From: Latrodectus hesperus
Lineage: Eukaryota; Arthropoda; Arachnida; Araneae; Theridiidae
Length of the DNA: 64,000 bases
Direction of reading: 5' to 3'
Assembly: GCA_037975125.1 (NCBI GenBank)
Contig: CM075853.1
Span: forward strand, 88,794,395 to 88,858,394
Below the pieces are notes generated by a model. The model worked only from the letters and a program-made list of their open reading frames with translations. It had not been told where the DNA came from and did not search any database. Positions 28,844-42,829 of this stretch are shown here, piece after piece (position 1 is the stretch's first letter; every line of letters begins with the position of its first letter). Position numbers and translations under genes: made by a program.

Positions 28844-31146
28844 CATAGGTGGCCAACATGCTGCTCGCGAGTCGCATGTGGCTCTTTGAATGATTATTTG
28901 TGGCTCACGATAAATGTATTCGAGTTCATTTTTCATTTTTTGTGTTACTGTATTTTAAAAAATTATTATTGTTCCGTATGTGTTTCAAAATTTCTTTTAA
29001 ATTATTGGCTATAAATATGAAAGATAAAGTGCAACATTGTAACAAACTTCATTTCCGTCAAAGCTAAAAATGATATGACTCATCTTAAACTGCACGGACG
29101 AACATAAACAATGGCGTAATCATCCGTAATCGAACGACTCCAGACCGATTTTGAATTTGTAAACTTTCATTGCAATGGACAGTTGACATTGTGCTCTGGA
29201 GGAAACAATTTGTATCAATTTTGCTATGGATATAATTTGTAATCTGGGATTTTCGGTAAATTAACTATTTGTTTTGTAGTATGTAACGCGTGTTGTTATT
29301 GTTTTAATAACGCATAACTTGTATTTTCTAAATTTATTTATTTACAGTTTTTTTAATATGACGATAGTGAAAAATAAAAATAAAATATGAGTAAGAAAAT
29401 AAAAATTTTAATAATGATTGGGGGTAGAACTATACTTTATTGATAATAACGGAAAAGCATCATGTGTTATTTGTAACTAGCTATTTACTTTGACATAATG
29501 AAACCAATCATCCTCAATTTTCTAATCAGTATCCACTAAATTGCAAATTAATATCAGATAAACTTGCTTCTTTAAAATCAAATTTAAATTAACATTCAAT
29601 TTTGATGACCCTTAGCAATCAAGCTAATAATATGGCTGAAGCCAGTTTTGTTATTGCCTGGAATATTTCTCGTACAAAATGCCCACATGGAAAGGGAGAG
29701 TTTATTAAAAAAAACTTGGAAAATATCCTTAAAGATTTAGATCCAAATGATGCAGCATTCCACAAAGTTGTATCACAAATTCCCATCTCGAGATGCACAA
29801 CCGCACGACGCACGAATAACTACAATTAATACATCTTTTGAATATAATTTAAAAATCATTTGTGAAGAACTTTATTACACATTCAGTTTAGCACTTGAAA
29901 AAAATCGACAGATATCACACATCTTATCACACATACACAACTGGCTGTTTTTATACGTTTTGTCTCACTTAACTTTGTTGTTAAAGAAGAATTATTAGAA
30001 TTAGTAGGACTTCAAGAATCAACCCGCGGTTTAGACACTAAAATGCATTAGAATCTATTATGAAAACTTTTGATGTTCCTTTTAATAAACTTGTAAGGAA
30101 TGCAACTGATGGAACTCTGGCAATGCTGGGTAAAAAAGTCATTCTTATCTTGCTTTTAAAAGATTATTCTCAAATTCCATAATTCATACCGATTCTCTGC
30201 ATAGTTCACAGAAAACATCTCGTTACAAAATATTTAAAATATCCTGATGTTATGAAAACAATGCTACATATTGTAAATTCCATTCACACCAATGCAAAAG
30301 ATCATTGACAATTCAAAAATTTCCTTAAAGAGTTAAAGGACAAAGAACTTCTAAATGACATTAATTTCTTTTGTATGGTTATTTAGCTACCGTATTAAAT
30401 CGATTTTCAAATATTTTTCCAATCCAAAATAAATTTTCCAATATTTAAAAAAAAAGAAAAAAGAAGAAACTCAACGTATATAAAAATGCTTGGAGGAATA
30501 TTGATGAAATTCCAAAATAGATTTCAAGACTTGAAATATTTCAAATCGCCTCTTGATTTTTTCCAGAATGCATTGAAGTTAACATAATTCAATGTGAGTT
30601 TTCCGTTTCCAATATAATTATGACTCAAAAAGCATTAGGAGAATTTAAATTAATAGAGCTGAAAGAAAGTCAAGCTCTACACAATTAAAATATAAGCCGA
30701 TGCCGATTACTGAATTTTGGAAATTTTTACCAGCATTGAAGTATCCTGAATAAGAAAAGGCTGCTTGTTGAATAATTTCAATATTCAGAACAATGTATTT
30801 ATGCGAATCATTTATTGCTCTTTAAAATTCGTAAAATCCAAACACTGATCAGTAGGAACTAACCAGCTTCTCAAAGAATTACTAAGAGATACTGTCACCA
30901 ATTATTCACCAAGTTTTAAAAAATTATCAAGAGAAGTAAAATAAACGTGTTTAATTTTTAATATTTAAACTCAGTACACATATTTTGTACTTTTATTTAT
31001 ATTAGTTCCTTAAATATAATTTCTGTAAAAAAATATAATAATTATACCTTTTTTGCATCCTTTTAAATGCGTATTTAATTGCGGCTCTCAAAAAATTTAA
31101 AATTTTGAAATATGGCTCGGGCTATCAAAGAGCTTGGCCACCCCTG
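28844..31146 (+). mobile_element. Decayed hAT transposon with TIRs and exact 8-bp TSD
   Basis: The left end CATAGGTGGCCAACAT matches the reverse complement of the right end CAGGGGTGGCCAAGCT at 12 of 16 positions. AAATATAT is present directly outside both ends (28836-28843 and 31147-31154). The interior carries plus-strand transposase relics of the GTF2IRD2/ZBED-like hAT group. These include AEASFVIAWNISRTKCPHGK and GEFIKKNLENILKDL in 29602-29829, then a SRCTTARR block, and near 30860-30935 a C-terminal TNYSPSFKKL-type stretch. Many stops and frameshifts intervene. The target duplication is intact although the coding region is ruined. Confidence 0.9.
29602..29829 (+). pseudogene. hAT transposase N-terminal relic (GTF2IRD2/ZBED-like)
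   Basis: A 75-codon frame contains NNMAEASFVIAWNISRTKCP and GEFIKKNLENILKDLDPNDA, and ends with PISRCTTARRTNN. This order (an AS..I..I helix, a GEFVK-type block and an SR.T..RR motif) is the segment that follows the BED finger and precedes the catalytic fold in hAT proteins of this group. The frame then shifts. The BED finger itself is not recognisable upstream. Confidence 0.75.
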
Positions 31147-31154
31147 AAATATAT

Positions 31155-32620
31155 TTTAACGTGCTCTTACGGTTTAAACAGGTACAATATTTTAATAATT
31201 TAATGCCACAAAATGTGTAAAATTTTTATTCATTTAAGGATGGTATACATAATAACTGTGTTTACAAAATCTAGATGTAACCTACAATGATCATACGAAA
31301 ATAAAATGCAATCCATTTTTTTTTTTTGCTCTTCCCTTTTATTCACTTTTTAAATTCATACAGTTTATCAAAACAATTTTGTTCAAGATAATTAAGATAC
31401 ATATTAGTTGAAATAAGATTTTTGGATGTAAATGTGAAAAAATGTTTGTGGACATATAAATAAATTACTTTGTGTGTATCCGATATAAATAATCAAAAGA
31501 TAACATAAAATATTCTAAAGAAAAGTTATGTATGGGATAAAAAAAACCTTTATTCTGAAATTTTTCTTTTATAAAAAATCCATGAAAACAAACAATAATT
31601 GTTTTCAATAATTGTAGTGATTCTGTATATATAAATGAATTTGTGGCATAACTTTTCTCTCTCTGTTTGACTGAAAACAATTCAACAGATTTATGAAACA
31701 TAGAGTCAATTTTGTAACCAAAGAAATACTGAAAAAAGTCTAGTATTTTTCTCTCTTTCATTGATCACATTGAATGCATTTTTCAAGTTGCAAAATTGTT
31801 TCGATCAATGATTAGTGTCACTGATGAGTTAGACTAAGTTCCAAATACGTAGTATTGATTTTATGTCAGGGAAACAGGCTATCTAATAATAAAGGAAATT
31901 AGAACATCTCTCATTAAGTTATGGAAATATAAACTTAAATTTGTTTTCAGTCCACATGCTAAACATAAAAATTTGGATTATTCAACTATAATTACTGTAA
32001 GCAACAAAAAATATTAATGACTAGAATGTAAGTACAGAGAGAGACACTATTTTTATGAAAATATCATGAATATATTTTTAAAATGGCAAAATAGTGATCT
32101 TTATACTTAAAGATTAATTAATTTAAAATTATTCTAAGCAATAAATGTATTTTTATGTAATTGATTATTATAATCATTAACTATGAATAAAAAAATTTGT
32201 AAATAAACCAAAATGAAGACACAATTTTTATTTACATGACAAAAAAAAATATACACATATATTCTGTTACAATCAAATTTTGTTGTTTTTTGAACTTTTT
32301 TTGAGCAATAGTAATAATAAGTGAAAAAAAATTACTTCACCTCGTCATTTACTCAAAACACTCTAGGAGCTTCTGCTGAATGAGTGTAGTGGCAATGATT
32401 TAAATCTAAATAAATTTCAGCTGCTAAAGGAAGATATTATGAGATAAAAACTCAATCTTTTTTATTGTGAATTTGTTGACCTTCTTCACTCTTATTTTAA
32501 GTTTGGTACTGCAAACAGCATTTTTTTATTCTTTCGATTTATTGCTGTGACTATGTTAAGTCAAGTTTTACTAAATATTACTCTGAAAGTAATAATCAGA
32601 CTTTAAATTTATGAATATAT
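31155..32620. other. AT-rich sequence without recognisable genes
   Basis: Only motif-free frames, including a 98-codon minus-strand frame at 31761-31465 with AT-driven Phe/Lys/Tyr composition. Confidence 0.55.
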
Positions 32621-32627
32621 ATATATA

Positions 32628-34420
<1,793 letters not shown>

Positions 34421-34424
34421 CTCT

Positions 34425-34913
34425 TACCTTTCAAAAAGCGATTGCGTGACAACGGGACACAATCCATTCTACACACATTATTGATGAAAGAATTTTTATT
34501 TTTGTGAACTTTCTGCATCCTCCTTATTTTGGATAGGCAATCGCAGAGCTATGATATCAATCAAATTTTTTGGAATCTATAACACCTGTTGGATAAGTAC
34601 TTAAAATTTTACAACATACATTTCACTTGATCGATAACGAAGGAATGCATTTTCAGTAAATTAATGAGAAGTAAATTCTCAAGGGCAATATGGAAAATGG
34701 CGGAGATAAAGTGAAATTTTACGCCAACTTGTTTTGGCAATGTATCTTGCTCGCCAAGGTTCTGTAATATTGAGGATTTGTGAAATCGCGAGTTTCGTCC
34801 CGGTAAGGGGATAAGAGTGATATTGTTGGAGAAAAGGAGTAGTGTGTCGAAGGTTGACTTTATAAAATTTTCAACTTCAGGTCGGGAGTTTAAAAAAAAA
34901 AAAAAAAAAAAAA
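34425..34913 (+). other. GC-elevated segment ending in a 22-A tract, possible retroelement 3' end
   Basis: A mixed-composition stretch ends in 22 consecutive A residues (34892-34913), as expected for the 3' end of a plus-strand poly-A retrotransposed copy. The 111-codon minus-strand frame over it is probably a shadow. No RT or gag motif was recognised, and no target duplication was found around it. Confidence 0.3.
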
Positions 34914-37827
34914 GAACTTTGAATAAAAATGGATTGTTATTCAAAGAATTGAATTAAAACATTATTTTGGAGTTATTATTTTAACAAAGCAATTTAATTA
35001 CAATAATATATATGATTAATGAATAATGAAGTGAATCTCCTGTTTTGCAAAAAAATTATGTTAACTGACAGATCTTTTAAAAATTTTTGGTAAATAGATT
35101 TATTAAAACATTACTAAGTTTATGTGTGATAAATATCTGATCTATCGCATAACCTAATATACCCAAACAACACAATTTCATCCAGTAGACGTCGATATGA
35201 CATCCTCAACGGGATGTACTCTAATCCAGTAGACGTCTCTTTTTGGTCCAGTTTAGATCCATGGCACGTCAAATATCCACCTATTTTACGTCTACGAGAC
35301 GTTGCCAGTGGATGGCTCATGGACGAAATTTGGATGTATTCATACGCACTGCTCTATACTAGGTAGTTTTATGGATGTATTCTAGATGTGCGTAGATTTT
35401 GAAATAATCCCTCATCTATCTTAGTGGCTTATATATTTTTGTCCACTAAACAAAGAGAAAATTATTTTTAATTAGCTTGTTACGTATGAAATTGCTTTAG
35501 CATCACATTTTTCTTAATTTTCAGTCAAATATCCTAGATTTTTGACAGATTTACTGTTCAAGTTTAGTTTATGTAATAAAATTCTCACAATTGATAAATT
35601 AGTATTTTTTATGCTCATTATTTTATAGTTAACCTTTTGAAAATTTAGTTTCTTATTGTTTAAAATAAACGATTTTTTTTTCGTTGGAAAAGTTAAAAAT
35701 TACTTCTAAGAAGTTTCCAGTGAATGCATAAATTAATGAATTACTATTATAACTAGAGAGTAATAAAATAGTCAAGGATATTTTTATTTGTAGAGTGTAA
35801 TTTTTTTCATTTTAATGTCAGACAAATTTTTGTTCATACTTTATTTTTTTAATTAATTTTGTAGTAAGAGAAACTTATAAGAATTATTTCTGAGACAAAT
35901 ATTTTAACTAATTAGATATTATTTCAACAATGTCTTTTTTTGTAAAAGATAAAAGCGATACTTTTATTTAATTAAAGTTTTCCACTCAATTGAATATTCC
36001 AAATTATTATGACAAAAATTCTGAAAATTACTTATTTCATTGTTTAAAAGCTGAATTATTTTCCTTTGTAAATGTTAAAATTTGCTTAAGAAAACATTCC
36101 AGCAAGAGAGTGTAAATCTTAATTAATTCAAGAAAAATATAACAAACTAATAGAATTTATTTTTAATGCATACAGTTTTTATTCTGATTATTTACATTAT
36201 ACATAAATATTAATTAACTGAAATGTTTGATTCTTTCATTGATAACGTAGATGCCATTCAGCTTATTTTTGCCAGTAAGGTCTTTGAAGTCTGTAGAAAA
36301 GTGAACTACTACAAAATAACTTTAAAGGAATACAATTAAAAATAGAAGAATATTGATATTTCTGTTTAAATATAAATCAGAGAATCATTTATTAAATCAA
36401 ATTAATCAAAATAATATTCATACACATATAATATTCATTCCAGAAACTGTTCGTTGCTCTGTTTACGTAATCATTTTGCTTTTTAATTTCACTGAGAGCA
36501 TGCTTCTTAACTTCCTTTCAGGGCATACACATACAAGCAAATGGTTTGAATTTCAGAAATTTCAGTTAGTTACTAATTTCATTTTTTACAATAAACTAAA
36601 TTCTTCTCATACAAAAAGGTTTTAACTATATTGACTTAAAAATAACTTTAGTGAAAATGAAATCAATGTATTAAGAGTTTCATTTGCTATTATAATTTAT
36701 GATTTTTTTCCTGAAAATGAGCATTCTTTATTAAATTACTTAGATATTTAAAGTGTGATTAAAAAAATAATTTATTTTAAAGATATTATGATCAGATAGC
36801 TTTTGTAAGAGTATTAAGCAAAATAATACAAAATAAGAATTTAAAAAATATCCAGCATCACAAGCATTATGGAAGTAGGAAATTTTGCTACCAAATAAAG
36901 TGTACAGAAAATATTATAGAAAATCACATTCACAGATCACACACAGTCACATTCTAAATGCTTAATCACTGAAGATATAAACATTTCATACTAAATGATT
37001 TTACACAATCTTAAACATCATTTTTCCTTAAAATAAAAAAATGCTTACTTCAAATTCTAGAACCTTTAGTAGACAACAAGAGAAGTTCTCCAGAAAAGTA
37101 AGAATTCCAAATGTGGTATGGGAAATAAACATATCTTCCATTTAACTACAAGATACAAAAATTAATTTTCAAGTATACATTTTAATAGCTCTTCATTTGA
37201 AATATTAGTCCAGCATACATTGAAATAATTGGGTAATATAATTTTTTCTAACTAAGTAGCAAAATCTTGAATGATTGATTTAAAATTTGATATTCAATAA
37301 AAAAAAACACTCAGATTTTTAGTTCAACAGTAAAAAGTATTTTAATTAAACATTAAATCTTTGAATCAAATCCTAATATTGATTAATTTTTATCTTGTTG
37401 AAATCAAGATATAAATACATAAGTCTTTGTATGACAAAATAATAATAAATTTAAGTAATTTTGGAGAGAAAAATGGTTTTTACTAAAGAAAATTACTTTG
37501 TGGTATTTTCATCCAGCAATTTTCATCCTAATCGCAATGTTTGCATTTTTAGCCTAAAAATAATTTTAAAATTTAATGACATAAAAAATTATTACGTTCT
37601 GCTATCAAGCACAATTTATAAATAAAAGCAATATTTACCTTTTAACGTTAATTTAAAATAGTTACAAATGTAATTTTTTAAAGTAAAAATACGCTTTAAA
37701 CATGGTTTTCTACACTTAGATAACACTACTCTGTTTTTAAACCTTATTTCTATTATGACTTCTTTGGAATAAAAATAAGTTATTTACAAAGAAAAGCAAT
37801 TATTTTTTAACTTACTTCGTTAAACTC

Positions 37828-37871
37828 TTCTTAACGTAGCAATAAACAACTGTAGTTCTTAACGTAGCAAT
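37828..37871. repeat. 16-bp direct repeat at the 3' end of the zinc-finger ORF
   Basis: TTCTTAACGTAGCAAT occurs at 37828-37843 and again at 37856-37871, start to start 28 bases apart. The second reading of this sequence on the minus strand supplies the TAA stop. Because 28 is not a multiple of three, a local duplication would have shifted the frame and shortened the protein just before the splice-donor-like GTAAGT. Confidence 0.85.
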
Positions 37872-38856
37872 CACCGGAATGACCCACATGAGTCTTGATG
37901 AACTCTACTTTAATTGTATCACTCTCAATATATGATACTGACATCATAGAGGGACACGTGCCATTTATTTTATTTGATCCTAAGACTTTAATATTTCGTT
38001 TATTGTCTCCACGTTCATGGAAATGCCCTGACCTATGGCAATAAAAGTATTCATATATCTTACCATTAACTTGTTTCGTACCACGATGTTTCACATACTG
38101 CGACATGTATTCTTGTTCTATATTTTTTTTCCATTCAAGAAACTCTAGATTTGATTGAAACACTACATTCTCCCTTTGAAGAACCACATCATGAACATTA
38201 TGTAAATGCTCTTCATAGCTTTTTTTGGAAGTTAGATTTTCTTTACACATACAACATATGACTTTATTTTGATTTACAACATGCTCAGATTTGTGATGCA
38301 CAGAAATATGCTTGTTCAAAAGATCTCTATTAGGAAAACTTAAAGGACACTCACTACAAAAAACTTCTGAAATATTAACACTCTTGGAAGATGGAACAGA
38401 AACATCACTATTAACACAAGTTTGAACATTGAGAAACTTTACATTTACATCTTTAGCACACATTACAGTCATCATAGCAGTACAATTTTTACTTTTATTT
38501 CCTTGACAGTAATAATAATGGACCTCTACATCTTTCCGTTTCTTAGGCCCATTCCTTTTAACAAATTTATGCACACCATTTGTATCCTTAAACACCATGA
38601 ACTCTTCGATAGAATTAAATTGATGACTCTCCTTGTTTACTTTATCACCATGCACATTTAACAAATGAGTTTCATACATTAAGGAAGTTGAATAAGATTC
38701 TCCACAGAAACTACACACATATGAATGTGATTGCGATACTGCTGTTTTACCATGTTTTTGTTTGTTATGACGATTCAGATTGGACTTGTTTTGAAATGTA
38801 ACATTGCATACATCACACTTATACTGTTGAACACTAGAGTTGCTAGCCACATCCAT
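37831..38856 (-). CDS. 341-aa protein: two tandem [C2H2-C2H2-FLYWCH/WRKY-like] modules
   Basis: This is the only long unbroken ORF in the window. C2H2 fingers lie at residues 14-35 (C14, C17, H30, H35), 48-69, 167-187 and 201-222. After each pair of fingers comes a FLYWCH/WRKY-like segment: about 80-148 (FVKRNGPKKRKDVEVHYYYC, KNCTAMMTV) and about 233-330 (YVKHRGTKQVNGKIYEYFYC, GSNKINGTCPSMMSV, KTHVGH). The second copy has the full Cys-Cys...His-x-x-His spacing; the first ends in Thr-Cys instead of His-x-x-His. Such domains bind DNA at the N terminus of Mutator/Phantom-like and related transposases. No DDE or SWIM domain follows. ATG at 38856 is the first Met after an AT-rich leader. Just past the stop is a strong splice donor (GTAAGT, minus 37815-37810), so the ORF may be the first exon of a longer gene. 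Confidence 0.75.
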   Translation of the reverse strand: MDVASNSSVQQYKCDVCNVTFQNKSNLNRHNKQKHGKTAVSQSHSYVCSFCGESYSTSLMYETHLLNVHGDKVNKESHQFNSIEEFMVFKDTNGVHKFVKRNGPKKRKDVEVHYYYCQGNKSKNCTAMMTVMCAKDVNVKFLNVQTCVNSDVSVPSSKSVNISEVFCSECPLSFPNRDLLNKHISVHHKSEHVVNQNKVICCMCKENLTSKKSYEEHLHNVHDVVLQRENVVFQSNLEFLEWKKNIEQEYMSQYVKHRGTKQVNGKIYEYFYCHRSGHFHERGDNKRNIKVLGSNKINGTCPSMMSVSYIESDTIKVEFIKTHVGHSGDCYVKNYSCLLLR

Positions 38857-38878
38857 TTTAAGTAATCAAAACCTTAAT

Positions 38879-39348
38879 TTTTATAATTATAAATAAGATT
38901 TATAATTTAACACATGCAGAGAAAAATAATTTATAAGACTCACTTCCTAAATCTATAAATGAAAAGAGAATAGCAATATAAAGTGCAAGTATAAAGACAA
39001 ATAAATTAACAATTATACAAGACTTCACACTCCTGAAAAAATAATGCTTATTAAGACATATTACATCGCAACAAGGATCGACACACAAAGGCAATTAAAC
39101 ATGTGGTTTGAAAAATAAACAGAATATTACACACGTTTCACTGACAATCTGCAAATGAAATGAATATTAATTTTTATAATTATAAATAATATATATGATT
39201 TAACACATTCAGAGAAATATAATTTATAAGAATCACTTCCTATATCTATAAATATATAAATGAAAAGAGAATACCAATATAAAGACGCGAGTATGATCAA
39301 AGTTCACACGTTTCACTGACAATTTGCAAGTGAAATGAAACAAATGGC
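38879..39348. repeat. Duplicated block upstream of the zinc-finger ORF
   Basis: A block of about 120 bp at 38879-38998 (TTATAATTATAAATAAGATT, AACACATGCAGAGAAAAATA and so on) recurs at about 39173-39295 with small differences. The segment CACACGTTTCACTGACAAT plus TGCAA at 39132-39160 also recurs at 39306-39334. The region is the presumed promoter or 5' UTR of the minus-strand ORF, so it may contain repeated regulatory sites, or it may simply be an internal duplication of the element. Confidence 0.8.
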
Positions 39349-39857
39349 TAATAATTAAGAGCAAAATTTCAATGCGCATGCGCGAAAATTTAGAAAGATG
39401 GGAGTAACAGATGTAAATTCAACAGACGTCAAGGACTAGCTCTGGGAGAAATTTTAGCTGCCCCTATCCGCTTGTGTGAGGCAAACGATAATTTTAAATT
39501 ATGGAAGCAATAAACATAAATAATTACAATTGCAGTTAATTACCTACTTTTAATACATGTCACGATAACATCCTTTATGAATGTCTTAAGTACGTCCACC
39601 ATGCACGTCCAAATTACATCTATCATGGACATATAAATTACGTCTATTACAGATCCAAATGCTAATAATCCAAAACTCATCCATCGTGGATGTCAATCCG
39701 ACGTTCATATATAGTCGATAGAAGATCATCCATTTCACATCTAACCATGGACGTCTTTATGACATCCAAAAGGTATCCAGGACGTCTTTTGGACTCTATG
39801 GATCTTTAAAAGACGTCTAATGGACGTGTGTGGTTGTATGGGTAACATAGACCATTC

Positions 39858-40560
39858 CTAGTCCCTGCACTTATTTAATTTTTCTCTTATGAGTTTTTGC
39901 ATGCTGTTCAGTCTGGTTTTTATCTTGGCATGTCTTGCTATCTCTTTCAGAGGCGATTTTTCTTTTTTATCAGTTTCTTGATAAAGAAGAAAAATCTCAT
40001 GTGAAATCTTGTAAAACTTTCTGTTCACATTCTTCACTTTGCTTGAGGCATTAATTGCGTGCATGATCTTTATTTCAAGCTGCGAAACTGTATTATTAAT
40101 TTCAGCATTACTGTTCATGTTTGGATTCCCACTAATAGTACTGAGGTTGTCATAAAAGTCATCCCAATCAGAAATTTGAATTGTTTTGAGATGGAGTGCC
40201 AATGAATCCTGCGGACCAATGTCGAATATTACAAGGTTGGGGTCCCTCGACAACTCGGAGATCGACCTCGACTGAAAAATAGTACTGCATTTTGAGACTG
40301 CAATATAAATAATCAATTGTGTCTCATTAAAATAGCTGTAATGGGTGGGCTCGTCGAATGCAAACACATCCAGGTTATTATTCTGCACAATGAGTGTAGT
40401 ATTCAACCATTCTTATTTATTCTATTGAATAATGTCCAAGTTGGGTGTTTACAGTTTATGTCACCGAAAACTACGACTGCTTATGCCAGTTTGAAAATTT
40501 CTAGGAATTCACCTTCCATTAGAAGATTTTACAGAGGCTTGTGTAAACGTTGCTAATATG
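39858..40560 (-). pseudogene. LINE endonuclease domain fragment (Jockey-like)
   Basis: On the minus strand a frame near 40480-40400 gives VVVFGDINCKHPTW, the GDFN-type block of the apurinic-like endonuclease. A shifted 182-codon frame (40406-39858) follows with NNNLDVFAFDEPTHYSYFNE, TQLIIYIAVSKCS and FDIGPQDSLALHL, which correspond to the DEPTHY and SDHxxL-like blocks; the terminal SDH is replaced by PQDS. The rest matches the linker between endonuclease and RT. Stops, a frameshift and the missing catalytic His show it is dead. The RT expected further left is absent, because the GACGTC-rich TIR element begins 14 bases away. Confidence 0.8.
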
Positions 40561-40859
40561 CAGCTTTTTATTATTTTCCATATGAAGGGCAATTGATCTG
40601 TTTTCAAAAGAGCTGTAGTTTTTGTTCAGAATGTTATACTTGAAGCAGTTCCTTAAATAGATTGTTGTACCCCTCCCCTATGGGTGTGGCGATCATTCCT
40701 GATGCAAGAAAACTTCGGTAAACTAGCTTTATGTCTAGTCATAGTTATACATACATATATAATCATATTTAGGAAGACTGACTGGAGCTAGCTATGTTAA
40801 AAACATTATTATCTTTTGGAAAGTTCTGAAATAATTAAATGAATATTATTTGTAGCAAA

Positions 40860-42624
<1,765 letters not shown>

Positions 42625-42696
<72 letters not shown>
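42625..42696. repeat. (TA)n microsatellite
   Basis: About 72 bases of TA, about 130 bases left of a Tc1 element. Confidence 0.95.
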
Positions 42697-42699
<3 letters not shown>

Positions 42700-42829
42700 G
42701 AACTCTACTCTAGGATGTCTCCAATCCTATGTTAATATTTAATATTTTTGAAAATTTTATTTTGAGAATTTTTAATATAACTTTTAGTGAATGAGCACAA
42801 ATTTTCTGTGGTAAGCCACACTGAATCTA

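Larger units (their letters stand above)
35162..39842 (-). mobile_element. Large TIR element with GACGTC-rich subterminal arrays and a zinc-finger gene
   Basis: The left end CCCAAACAACACAATTTCAT then CCAGTAGACGTC aligns with the reverse complement of the right end CCCATACAACCACACACGTC then CATTAGACGTC. TA lies outside both ends (35160-35161 and 39843-39844). The first 240 bases and the last 280 bases are dense in ACGTC/GACGT and GGATGT motifs: about five on the left (for example 35187, 35231, 35287) and eight on the right (for example 39592, 39742, 39780, 39811). The interior is otherwise AT-rich and carries one intact minus-strand ORF (38856-37831). No catalytic domain was found. The architecture is that of a DNA transposon about 4.7 kb long, of a superfamily I cannot name with confidence. 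Confidence 0.7.

Noticed and set aside
34609..34944. 111-codon minus-strand frame starting in a poly-T tract
   Set aside because: It begins beside a 22-base homopolymer (MNNNPFLFKVLFFFF) and shows no domain; the A tract on the plus strand suggests a retroposed 3' end instead.
38422..38661. 79-codon plus-strand frame
   Set aside because: Antisense shadow of the 341-aa zinc-finger ORF.
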